Origin: Gordionus sp. m RMFG-2023
Taxonomy: Eukaryota > Nematomorpha > Gordioida > Chordodea > Parachordodidae
Length of the DNA: 64,000 bases
NCBI RefSeq assembly: GCF_954871325.1
Contig: NC_088779.1
Span: forward strand, 9,798,846-9,862,845
Direction of reading: 5' to 3'
The translations under genes and the position numbers were made by a program. Numbering within the stretch: the first letter of the stretch is position 1; each line of letters begins with the position of its first letter. This document shows positions 22,888 to 35,200 of this stretch, in pieces. The notes under the pieces were generated by a model. The model was not told where the DNA came from and did not search any database. It saw nothing but the letters and a program-made list of their open reading frames with translations.

Positions 22888-25800
22888 CTTGTAAAAACTT
22901 TTTCTAACTCCGCTAATAAAAATAATTAACTGGGATTTTCGAATTTTTTAAAAAATATTAAAATTTTTTATGTTTCACTCTTTTTAAAATAGTTTTTTTA
23001 GGTTAATGGTTTTTTTTCAGACAAAATCTTAATTGTCATGTCATTGGCATGCCGCCTTAATATTTTTTTTCCTCCATTACTCAATGCATTTAAAACAAAA
23101 GTATCGATTTAAGAAATAAATAGGAAGAGATGGACAGACTTAAAGTTAAAATAAAAATTTATTTTTCTAATGCTATTTCGATTAAAATAAAAAATTATAT
23201 ATTCATTTTCTAATACGATTTAATAATTTAATGAAAATATTCAATATTAAGGCAACTGATGAAAGATTAAGAATTTGCTAAATTTTATTAATAAAAAAAA
23301 GGTTTTTATAATAGTTATTGTTTAATTGAAATCTCGAATTTATATTAGGGGATGATATCCAAAAAAATGTGACAAAGAAAGGTACATGATTACTACTTTC
23401 AAAAAATAGATTATTTTCACTCTATAATCACTATAATATACTTTTAAAATCGAGGGTTCGTTCATAATCTAAGAAGAGTGCCACCTAAACGAGAAAAGAA
23501 TTATAAAATAAATATAAATAAAATCTAATATAAATTTTTTTAAAAATATTATTTAAAAAGGAAGTGTAAGACTATGTAAGTGTAACTAACACGAATCACT
23601 TATATTTTTTTAAAAATACGCAAATAATTAGATTATGATTGAATGGATATTAAAAATTAAATCTCTATAATTTTGTCCTAATATAAACTAAACATATAAA
23701 TTTTTTAAGTATAATAATCAAATTAACATATTGTAATGAGAATCCGATTGATTTTATATTTAAGTTTAAGATTAATAAGATTTGTTTAGGATTCTAACAT
23801 ATTCATTGAAAATATTTTTTGGAATAATGTTTTTATGGGGCAGCATAATCATCATAATTTCAAATAATAGTTAAGATTGTGACCATCCCTCGGTTATCCG
23901 AACATAAGAAATTAGACTAAGTAAAGGGAAAGAACTCTGAAAATATGAATTAAAGATTAAATTTTATATTGTAATTTGTAAACTTCTTTATCAAGCCTTT
24001 ATTTTTACGAGCAAAAGTTTATTCGTTTTTGATTCACTTTAAGAGAGTGTTTTTAGTTTGCGTCATATTACAATATGATTATTATAGTATATAATAAAAA
24101 AATATTGAATATATTAATATTGACCTTTTCCTTTTAAATGTTCAACCATAATTTATTATATAGTATTAATGTTTTTACTTAATATTAATATAATATTTGT
24201 TAACTTTTTGGTAGACATCAATTAAATTAATATTATCGATTATTTTACGTCAATATCCCATGGATAGGCGCCATGACAATCCAGTAAATGGGGGAGGGGC
24301 AAGTCAAAATTGTAAGATACAAGAAGCAAGTAGAAGGAGATCCCACAGGAATTCCTGTTTTTTCCTAGGTGAGCTATAGTGCAAACAAATTGATAGTTCT
24401 CATTTTGCCATACTTTTTTTTAATAAGGCATCCCTTGTTTAAATTGTAAGTAAAAAAAAATTGGTTTTTGTAAATTATGTTATATCGTCTGCCTTTTATT
24501 TCACTAATTTCTAAATATTCCATTTTTAAAAGACAAGTTATTTTTTTAATTTATTTTTATGGCTAACAAGGTTTTATAGACTTTCTTACGAAAAAAATCC
24601 AGTTCTTAAAGAGTTGATTGTCGACCATCTTGCAAAATGAATGAAGGAGCAAGCTAATTTTCTTTTCTTTTTTTGAATTATTTCTAAAGTCAAGCTGTAA
24701 TTTTACGAATTAACGCGACAGTCGAGATGCATTATTTGCGTTTGAAACTCTCAATTTGTGCGCACTATTAAACAAGAATAAAAAATTATATTTTCAACTT
24801 TTATAAATGCTGAAAGATGATTAAAAAACACCGTGAGAACATATTGATATTTGAATAATAATGAAATAATTTTTATATAAATCGCTCAGAACAATAATTT
24901 AGATTTTTTTTTTAAAAAATATCATTATTATTTTTTGAACCAAATTTATTAATTTTATACAAATTCTTTAGGTGTCAAAACAATTTAAGAATTAAAAATT
25001 AAACAAGTTTTAATTTTATTTTAATTACCTTAACCTATAATAGTAATGATAATCATCATAGTCTCTTGCTTATTCTACTCTACTTAATTAAGTAAAATCA
25101 AAGCATTGATTAACTAGTAGCGACACTGTGATTCCTATTGTAAAATAAATTTTATAAAGGTTATAAAATAATATTCAATCAAATTCAAACATCTAATAAT
25201 AGTAAGCTTGAAAATAAATAAAAATATATTCATCATAAAATAACTTTCTTTTTTTTAAAAAAATATAATAAACTTTCTTACAAAATAATTTTCTAATTAT
25301 TTAAAAATTTAAAAACCCACCCACTTGAGACTAATTTTTATAATAGGAAATATTGTTTATTTAAGCCTTAGAGATTTAGTACAAATAATCTAATATGATA
25401 AATTTAAAATCTTTAATGGCATAATATTTTCAATATTATTTAATAATTCGAATGATAAATATTTTAGTCCAAACTCAATGACATTAATACTTAACTTTCT
25501 GAAGTTTATAGATATAAATACACTAAAGTCAGCTATAGTAGACGCCATTGGATTGTATATTTTGTTATGACTTTAATATTTGGTCTTAAAAGCCTTTCAA
25601 TGATATATACTTTTTATTGCATTTATGAATGAATGTCAGTCAAAGTTAAAATTAACATCATTGTTCAAACTAGAGTCCTGCATGTGTCAAAATTTTGATT
25701 TTATATGTGATCAAGTCTCAAATCAAAATTTAAGACCGTTTAACCTACATTTTAAAATGTAAATAGTTTTAACTCAGACCTAAATATATCAATATTTAAT

Positions 25801-26040
25801 TTAAATAAATTTTATATGTTTAGAAAAGAAAAAAAAAGGGAAAAAAGATTATTTATAGTGTTTCAGGGAATTTCTATCGTTAAACTTAAAAATCTATAAA
25901 TGAACTTATTTAAGACCTGAAAAAATTAAAATTTTTACAATTAAATTAATATAATATTATGAATCAAAATTAGATAATTGATGGCATTTTTTAGTTAATA
26001 AAATATCACGTAGCGAAATTTATTTCACTTATTTTAAATA
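22888..26040. other. Long AT-rich stretch, no gene seen
   Basis: Nothing coding recognised. A short GC-richer spot near 24253-24305 (GGATAGGCGCCATGACAATCC, then GGGGGAGGGGC) looks like a hAT-type end without a partner. The sequence CAGTGGTGTCACTAGG upstream at 22463 has the same look. Confidence 0.4.
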
Positions 26041-26222
26041 TTTTTCAAATATTCAAAGTCAAAATACTTTTTATATTCTATTTTAAATTTCATCTTTTAT
26101 TTTTATAATTTAAATTTGCTTAATATTTTTCAAATATTCAAAGTCAAAATACTTTTTATATTTTATTTTATATTTTATTTTAAATTTCATCTTTTATTTT
26201 TATAATTTAAATTTGCTTAAAT
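26041..26222. repeat. 85-bp tandem duplication
   Basis: TTTTTCAAATATTCAAAGTC starts at 26041 and again at 26126. The copies continue in parallel through TTTAAATTTCATCTTTTATT to ATTTAAATTTGCTTAA. The second copy carries a short extra TTATATTTTA-like expansion. The high identity suggests a recent duplication. Confidence 0.92.
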
Positions 26223-27250
26223 TATAAATTAATAATAGAAAATATTTATTAATTTGGTTATCAACTGGTGGGAAAAAATATATAAAAATGAAAATGAATC
26301 ATGAAAAGAAAAGAGAACATATTTAAATTGTATAATATTATTATGGTCCATCTATTTCATTCATAATTAAAGTTTGTGCCATCAGATTGCACTTTCTCCC
26401 ATAATTGATAAAAAGTATCAAGAATGATAAGTAAGCGCTTAATGTATTTTATGCAAGTCGTCCAAAAAAATATTATCAAGGGAACTTTTAAATTCTACCA
26501 CTTATTTTAGGAACCCACAGTGGGTAAAAATTGATAGTATTTTAATAATAATAAGTTTATTTTTATTATTAACATTTCTAGAAATGTCACAATTTAAACT
26601 ATGCTAAAATATTGTCGTGATTTATCATTCGAAATTCAGCAGACTTTATAAATATTGGTTGAGTATTTTGTGTAGATTTAAACTATAGGCTTAAACGATA
26701 TTGAGAAATATATTTAAAATGCAGCTTAGAACATGTAAAAAATACATTTTTATGAAAGTATTTGTAACTTAAACGAGGTACATCTCCAGAGTATTTTCTC
26801 AAACTTTTTGATATAACAAATTTCCATAATTGAAGGAATATATTTTTCATTATACAATAAATTTTTTAACGATATTTGTGCAGTGTTTAATAATTTATCT
26901 AAAATTTGAAGAAATAAATATAAGAGAAAGTATATTTATAGATTTTTATTAAAATCTGGAGAATTTTTTTTTCAATGATCCGAGTCAGATCTGATCCAAA
27001 AATTATTTTAGAAATAATTCCTTTCCGATCAAAATATATTTTGTTGGACTTTTTAAAAAGGTAAAATATTTTAACTAAATCATAAAAATTAAGTGCTGAA
27101 AGAATAATTAATGTCTATTTCTTGAATAAATTATTCATATAAAACATAAGGAAAAATATATAATATAAAATTTATCCTAGAACGGTCAATTTCGGTCAAA
27201 ATTAAATTTTAGATCAAGGTCCGAATTCAAATGCAAAGAAATTGCCTATC
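26223..27250. other. AT-rich sequence, no gene seen
   Basis: No exon, RNA gene or element end recognised. Confidence 0.4.
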
Positions 27251-27360
27251 CAAGCTGACCAATTAGAATTTGAGAGGTCAGTTGACCCCTGCGAGTTTAA
27301 CCGGCGCGTGTTGATCCGCTCTGATTGGTCAGTGTAGGGCTATGATTAATTTATAAAAGT
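27251..27360 (+). promoter_or_regulatory. Possible promoter: paired CCAAT boxes plus TATA
   Basis: A GC-richer island contains two inverted CCAAT motifs, CTGACCAATTAGA (27255-27267) and TCTGATTGGTCAG (27320-27332), which also form an inverted repeat. TATAAAAG follows at 27352-27359. The spacing fits a CCAAT/TATA promoter on the plus strand with a start near 27385. No plus-strand gene is recognisable within about 4 kb, so the reading is tentative; the inverted repeat could equally be a transposon remnant. Confidence 0.3.
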
Positions 27361-28455
27361 TGCCTATATTTAGAGCTAAATTACATTTTTTTTAAACCAG
27401 TTTGTAACTTGTAGTCCGCATTTTTTTAATATATCTACCACTTGCTAAAGATAATAACAAATTAAGGATGATAACAATGTTTTGACACGTAAAAATATTA
27501 TTAAAGATATGTAATATAGTATATATTATTTTATAATTATATTGACCTTTAACACCACTAGTTGTGCATAAAATTTCTATTTGTACTTCCATAATTGCTT
27601 AAAAAAATTTAAAAAAATTATTTTTTAGGAGACTGTTATATAATAATAGAAATAAAAAAAATATATTAGTTGGATAATTAGGGAATGAATGAACTACTTT
27701 AAAAAAAATTAAATTCCAACAAACAAAAATTTTATTTTTATAAATTTATAATTTGAATAATTATGAGATTATCATATGATTCTGTTAAAAGAAACAAAGT
27801 TTCTTTCTTCATTTTAAATAATATTATTTGTAATCGATAATTTCAACTTGATCAACCCATTGGAAGCAACCAAATTTTTCAAGTCGCCCTTTTCTAAACA
27901 ATAAGGGTTAATTTAACGATTTGTATAGTAAATGTTAAGATTTTTTAAAAATGTATTATACAAATAAATGTATTTGTATCGATATTGGTATAGATCAATT
28001 TTTTTTAAAAAATATGCAAAATGAGTTAGCGAGTTAATAACAGATAATTGATTATTCTCTTCTCTCTTGAATCAAAAAACGAGAGTTAGAAAATCTTCAA
28101 AATTTGAGAAAAGATTTTTTTTAAAAAATTTTTGATTTCATCTTGATAGATGAAACAAAAATTAAAAAGGATTTATAAAAGATTTATCAAAAATTAATAT
28201 TATTTATAGGCCTCATTAGTTAAAGCAACAAATCTGAGGTTTAAAACTAAATGAGTTTGCTCTATATCAGAAGGCAAAAAAATTAAGAAATTATTTTATT
28301 TTTAGGATTTAAACATGCCCTGAAAATTTTTTAAATTAAAAAAAAAACTAAACATATTTATATTTTTACAATTTTTTATAATAAATAGTTAAAATATAAA
28401 TCATTTATATTAAAATAAAAAAAATCCAAAATTTAAAAAAAAAGAAGAAGAAATA
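27361..28455. other. AT-rich sequence, no gene seen
   Basis: Downstream of the promoter-like cluster no plus-strand coding frame follows. A 66-codon minus-strand frame (27392-27592) has no recognisable features. Confidence 0.4.
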
Positions 28456-30190
28456 ACGTAAAACGAGAAGAATAAAGAAGAATGAGTAAGTCTAGCAAAG
28501 TTCTTTTGAGAGAAGACTGCCATTGAAGCTTATATAATTGGGTTAAAGGATAGATATGGCTAACCTCTGTCTTAGGAAGAAGCCTTCTTGAGGATCGCCA
28601 TTAAGCTTGCAAATGTGATAAATCTTTTAAGAAGGATAATGCAAGCTTAGGAAAGATAGTGAAGGTTGTGATTTTATTGAAATAAAAATATAATCTTCTG
28701 AGATTTTTGAATATTTGAAAATTTTGAGCTGTTCTTTTGCTTAATAGGAGCTTGATTGAGTAGGGATATTGTATCTAATGGCCCCGTTTCCATGGGATCA
28801 AACTGATTCCGTCAGGCTACTTTCCATCAGAAGCCCTGGTGGCTCAAGTTTTGAAGGTATGGGTCAATAGTAAAGCTCGTTGGATCAAGAAATTGTATTG
28901 GTTATGCTTAAGAATTTGGCCTGGGTTACCCATCTGCAAAGGTAAACTGTTCATTTCTGCCTATATCTGACGCCATAGCAGATTTGAGGAAAGGTTATCA
29001 TACAATTAAGGTGGATTCCAATAGTGATAATAAGAACTCGAAATAAAAGCAGTGAGAGCAAGATCAGTGGGAAATCTAATCCTCAAACCACCACTTTTAG
29101 CGGGTAATTAATCTTGAACTGATGCAATTTCATTGAATTTAGTTAAAATATTATTAGTTAGATCCTATTCTCTTTTCATAAATGCTAAGAGGGATGTGAT
29201 ATTTAAAAAAAAGAGTTGAGCGAAGTAAAAAATGCGTGGAATTTTAAAGAAATTTTTAGGAGGAAGAATGATTTATGCGAAGGTAGCAAGTCAAGAAGGT
29301 CACCAAGTTTAGGACGATATCAAGAGAAGAGTGGAGGAAGGTAGTATGTAGAGAATCAGCCTACAGGGAGATTTGGATGTACTAGTTTCCCCTTGGAAGT
29401 TATTTTGAAATTGTGGAGATTTTGGTCTGAAAGGTTTACTCGCATAAATTAGAATATTGGGTGGTTGAGAATGAGACAAACAGTGCATCGTATATCCTTG
29501 ATAATGTCTACGGTTTTATTGATTTTCATTGAGGTCCACTAAGAATTCCTTCGTTTATGCACCATACCTGGAGTGAAGGTAAGTATTAATTACTGATTTA
29601 GATTATCTGATTGATTCGGCAAAATAAAATGGATCCTAGTAAATTATCTTGTTGAATCCCTCGGTTGAGAGTATTTTTTGAAGTTAAATTGCAAATAAAT
29701 AGAAATTGGTTGCAAGAATATAATTTGGTGTAGCATGGGAATGATGTGGTCGCTTATTGCAAGATTGAGTTATGGGAGAGGGTGTCTTGAATTAGCAAAT
29801 TCAATTTTAATAAGGGTTTTATTGTAGGATTGCCCTCCAAGTTAAGACGTGTGAGATGTACTTCCGCCTCACATCTGCCAATGACTCATATCCCTAATTG
29901 AAATAGGGTGAGAAGGTGAGAGGTCTCATGTTAATCCTGGATGTAATCATTTTAGTGAGAAGGCGACGGGTTTAACCAATGGCTATTGTTCTGATATCTT
30001 TGTTAAGCTTCTGTAAGGCAATACGCCTGGCACCAAAAAGAATCGGGGGAGGGGGTAAGGACTAAATTGGGAACTAGTCTTTAGATGTTTTATTGTATTT
30101 TACAGGCCGAGTTGGACCAGGTTCAATTTTATAAACGTGTTTTTACGCCGAACCGTCAGACTCTGGCTGCAGAGATCCACTGTAGAGTTA
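28456..30190 (+). other. Purine-rich, less AT-rich block of unknown origin
   Basis: This 1.7-kb block is visibly less AT-rich and G-biased on the plus strand compared with its surroundings, like the LTR-element region at 14.7-18.7 kb. Short coding-like runs appear, for example KVYSHKLEYWVVENETNSAS (about 29425-29490), but all frames are interrupted and no domain is recognisable. A polypurine run AATCGGGGGAGGGGG lies at about 30044-30058, as before a 3' LTR, but no repeat pair was found. I suspect a decayed mobile element, without assigning a family. Confidence 0.35.
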
Positions 30191-31497
30191 TGGTTTTAAA
30201 AAGAAAAAATTCCATATAAAATTAGTGGTCATTTCAAGATTAACCAAATATATCGCAAATTCGATTTTATAATAATTTATTTTATAACTTTATATATATA
30301 TTACCTTTATAGCAAAGAAGTTGTATATAATCTAAATTTTTTTTGACTATATGCCTTTTGTCGAAAATAGTGCTTCTATAAAATGTAACACTTTATTTGA
30401 GTTATACTTTGCAAAAAAATTAAGTCTTTACTCGTGAACGTGATTTTCACTAAGTTAAATTGTTAAATTTGTATGTGAATATTTTATTCATATTTATAAT
30501 TTAAAAAATATTTTTAACGGATTGTGAGAGAGGGGAATGGAGGGTGAGAGGGTTTAAAAACGGATATAAAATTATTAATTTGGGTTTCAAAATAATATCT
30601 AAAATTTTAAGGATGTTCTCCCTGTTACATTGGGATTTCAGGCTATTAAGTTCTTTCAATCATTCTTAAGATTGCTTGTTAATAGTCGTAAAGGAAGAAA
30701 AGGAAATAAAATGAGGAAATAAATATTGTAACAAGTTATAGCTTAAATAAAAATATACTATTAGTCATTAGAACCTTATTAGAGAGGACAAACAGATTAT
30801 ATAAAATATCTTCTTCTCCCTCTCTAAAACCATTTTTATAAATGTAAGATCTAAGGTGTTTTAAATTCTTGAATTTAGATTGTTTAAAGATTTATAGCCA
30901 TTCATTTTCACCTTGGCTCTAATTTTTTTTGAAATGGCATTTATTTTTTTAAATTATGAGATATGATAAAAGTGTGTGTTGTCTATATTATAAATGTTAT
31001 ATATAAATTAACATAATTATACGTGCAATTTAAATAAATTTATACAAATTATAATTATATCTTACAAATTGCTTCGCTTTTGAATAAATTTCTTTTTAAC
31101 CAAAATTTTTTTTTTAAAATCATACATAAATACCAAGGCATTATCAAACTTTTTACGATAATTTTTGTTCATCTAAAGAAGATAGCAGGCTGTCGTTTAT
31201 TATAAATCTATTTCTAAATTTAAATACTTAGTGTTATTCTAATTTATAATCACTAGTATCGATTCTTAGCTTGTTAGTTATAAATTGTGTATTTTACTAC
31301 TTTTTTTTTACCTAAACGGTTGCAAGGCTTTATTAGGAAAAAAAATTACGTCATTGGTTACACTCAGAGTAGCGATAAATATGAGTTTTCAAATTATGAA
31401 TTTTTATTATTAAATTATTAGTTGCTTAATGAATTAAAACAACGATATATAAATTCCTAATATGCATTTATTTTATTCATATACTGCTATACATCAG
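30191..31497. other. AT-rich region upstream of Ig receptor exons
   Basis: Should include intron, and perhaps the first exon with the signal peptide, of the Ig receptor gene. No ATG exon with a hydrophobic leader and a phase-1 donor could be chosen with confidence. Confidence 0.4.
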
Positions 31498-32250
31498 AAA
31501 ACTCTGGTACAAACGATCTATCTAAGTCTCCACAAATTTTAGTCATCAATCTTTTGAAACAAAACAGTAGCAGTAATCGTAATTATACCAAACAGGTAAA
31601 CCGAGATGTTCATTATAATGTTTCTGTGGATAAGACAGGGAGTAACCTTGCCTATGATAACAGCGCTTATACAGTAATTGAGCCAAGATTATTACCCGCG
31701 GAAAATTTTATGATTAATAAAACCCTCGTTAATAATAAGCTAAAACATAATAGCAATAACATGACAAATGTTTACGGGATAATTGGTGTATCAGTTCGAT
31801 TGCAATGTCCTATCTTAGTAAATGGTCCTTATACTATAAAATCATCAGGAAAAAATTGGAATTACACTCTAAACAGCGAATTAATCCAATACGTCAGATT
31901 CGTCAAATTAATTGATGGTAAAATGGACAATGTATTTACTTATGTACCAGTAGGGCTAGTAAGGGAAGCAATTAACCAAAATAAAGATCCCATTTTAGAT
32001 ATTTTGAAGAAGGCAAAATCAGATAAAATGTCAGGAGTATTGGCAACTAGGGCTCATTTTGTTTCTGATCCAAATTCTAATGAATTATATTCCAATAAAA
32101 TAATTTTTGATCACACAAGTCTTCAAAGGAATGTGCCGTATCTCGAAATAACTAATATAACACTAACCGATGCTGGAAATTATATATGCATACCCAAGTT
32201 GAGACAAAGATTGACCAATAAAGAACATAGAATACATTTGGAAATACTAG
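31498..32250 (+). CDS. Ig receptor exon 1 seen: N-terminal region and V-type Ig domain
   Basis: Acceptor CATACATCAG, donor CTAG|GTTTAA, both phase 1, 250 full codons. The first 75 or so residues are Asn/Ser-rich with many N-glycosylation sequons. A V-like Ig domain follows: SVRLQCPIL (first Cys), NWNYTL, and LEITNITLTDAGNYICIP (second Cys with the DxGxYxC signature). The exon begins in mid-codon, so a 5' exon must exist. A frame-open extension past the donor adds only intron sequence. Confidence 0.87.
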
Positions 32251-35200
32251 GTTTAATATATATAATATATACTTTTTACATTATAAAGTTTTGCCGTCAA
32301 ACAATATTTAGCATTACATTTAGCCGATATTAGAAATCAATTCCAAAATTTTAATTGAATCTAACATTTAGATTTATTTTGAGTTCTAGAAAATTCTAGT
32401 GCAAATTTATTTTAAAAATACAATGATGTCACATATTTAACAAATATAATGATTCGTTAGATATTCTTTGAAACCACTTATTTTCACCCTGGCATATACA
32501 ATATGCTCAATTTTTTTTATCGTATGTCAGTATTCAGACCAATTTTTTTTTCACAGCTTCTAAGTTCTTTTAATTCTTTTTTTTTTTAAATTCAGAAAAT
32601 AATAAGAATTTCGGATATTATACACGATAAAATTTTATCAAAAGAATTATTTTAGAATTTTATCGTACGAAAAGTTTCACTCTTTCTCTAAAACATTATA
32701 ATGTTTTATATACGTATAAATATATTTTAAATGAATCAATTTATGCATAAGTTCCACCAAGCAAACCACGCATAAACTACTCGAACGAAATACTTTACGA
32801 GAACGAATATGTCCATATTAATTGTAGTTGCGAAAGGGCTAAACCTTCAGCCCATTTGCATTGGAGGGAATCCGGAAATTTGTTGAAGTCAACAGCAAGA
32901 TCCGGAAATATAATAAATCCCGGTAAGAAATATTACCTCTTAATATTATTTATGAAATAGTATAATTTCTTTATTGACGTTATATAGTATCAAGGTATAT
33001 ACATCGTGGCCTAATAGGAAATTGTTGAGTCGTATTGTAAAATAATTGATTATCATATAAAGTCATTAGCTATGTCATGTATGATAATGACGTCGTTAGG
33101 TAGCCCTCATCCTTTAGGACATTCTAGCTAAAATCATCAATGTTAAACTTAAACATTCTAAATAAAATTTTACCTTTCCTATTAATGTAACTAGATATAC
33201 ATCAATTTATTATTAGAGATTGTTCAGTAGTAGCCTCACTAGGAGGGGGAAACTCTGAAGAATTTAAAGAACCCTCTCAAAATTTTGAATATTTTATACT
33301 AAATATAAATTTGATAATGTAAACTAAAAAAATCATAATTTTAGATAATATTAACTAAAAAAAGGTAATTTTAGATAATGCTAGCTAAAAAATGAGGAAT
33401 TTTAGATAATGATAGCTAAAAATCGTTATAAGCCTCTTGAGTAAAGGCTAGTGATTTCCCTGGTAAGGAACGTAACCAATGCTGGCGAAAGAGGAAAATT
33501 ACCCCAGCCCTATCGCAAATTTCCCTATTTTCGTAAATATCATTTTAAGCTAGTAAAAATTTCCCTCCTTTATTCCCTTACCCCCCCCCCCCCACCCCTC
33601 ATACCTAAAAATAGACAATATTATTATAAGGAAGAAATTGAAAGAAAAATTAGTTAAAATTAATATATTTTTAAATAAATATTATTATTTAAAATTTTTA
33701 GAAAAAAAGCATTTTAACAAAAAAAGTGAAAACCCAACATTATTTTTAAAGTCTAATATAGCCAAGGCCTACAATAAGTGGAACTAAAAATCTCCAACAA
33801 AATTATGGAGAAAAAATTCACCTAATAGTGCCCACCCCCATAGCAAAATCCTGGATTGCCAGGGCCCTGGTGTTTAGAGCTAATGTGCCTCATTTATTTC
33901 GTATGTTTAATCTAATTTATTGTTTGTCTTGACATTTTTTTTAAAATACATAATTTTGGTGCTTTTAATTATCAAGCATTATAAGTGTGCACGTATATTA
34001 CTCTATATACATTTTATTTCAAACAAAACTATCTTAAATTTATTCAAGATAATACGAGTTCTTCTTGGAGTGTATTAAAATTGAAAGTTAGTAGAGATAA
34101 TCTAGCATCAATCTTTACATGCGAAGCAGAAAATGGCGTTGTCTATCGTAGCAATGATATGAGCATCATAAGCTTCAAATTGAACATTTTTAGTAATGCT
34201 AATTTATGTAAATGTTTAATAATATTTGCACTATTTATATATAACATTTTACCTCTTAATATATCATTTCAAACACTTAATGAATGCCATTTTACGACAA
34301 TAAGTTTAAAGTAAAGTTTTTGAATCTTATTTTAAAATGAATTTTTTAAACCGGAATTTTACTCATTAAAACGAAATAAAAAAATTTAAAAGTTTACCAA
34401 AAATTAATTGTTTTAAAATTTTTTTATACATTTCTAAAATCTCAATATTTTATAGATTTTTAAATTGTTTTAAAATTATAATTTACTAAATTTAATAATA
34501 TTCTTACATCTAGTGCTCTGTAGAACGTTTTTCTAGGTACTTTTAGTTTTGGGGAAAAATTAGCATCCCTAGGAGACATCAAATTTAAAAGAAGTTCGCT
34601 AAATTCAAAAAAATTAATGCCCATTTTTTGAAAAATAAATATTATGTTGTGATTTTTTTGAGACACAAATAAATATTACATTGTCGTTCCATATATTTTT
34701 TTCAGTGCAATTACTTCTTTATATAATTATATTTTCATTTATTCCTTTGATTAGAATTTGTAAATTGCAAAATGATTTATAATAATTTTTTATAAATTAG
34801 GCTAAATGTATAATTAGTTACTTTTCAAAAGTAACTTAATAACTCTAATATTAATATAATTTTAAAATACTTATCTAAATAAATATAAAACATCAGAGAT
34901 AAACGGTTAATAATATTCTTAAATGAATAGGGGAGACTGGGGTTAGGTAAACCTAAACCCCGGGGCTTGGCAAACCACCTTATCTCATTTTAAAATTAAA
35001 TACACCAGAAGGTTAAAATTTTATCCTAATATAGTTTTCATTAGTATACATCTATGGATAAAATATATTTTGAAATAATTAATTACTAAAAATTTTATTT
35101 AAGAAATAAAATTTTGATCAGTTTTAATTTTTATTAAAATATATAATCATTTATATGTAAATTAATTTTTATTACAAATTTTAAACATTAATCTATAATT

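Noticed and set aside
33221-33875. A hAT element between CAGTAGTAGCCTCACTAGG and the CAGGGCCCTGGCAATCC end
   Set aside because: The right end looks authentic, but the left end pairs poorly and the flanking octamers do not match.
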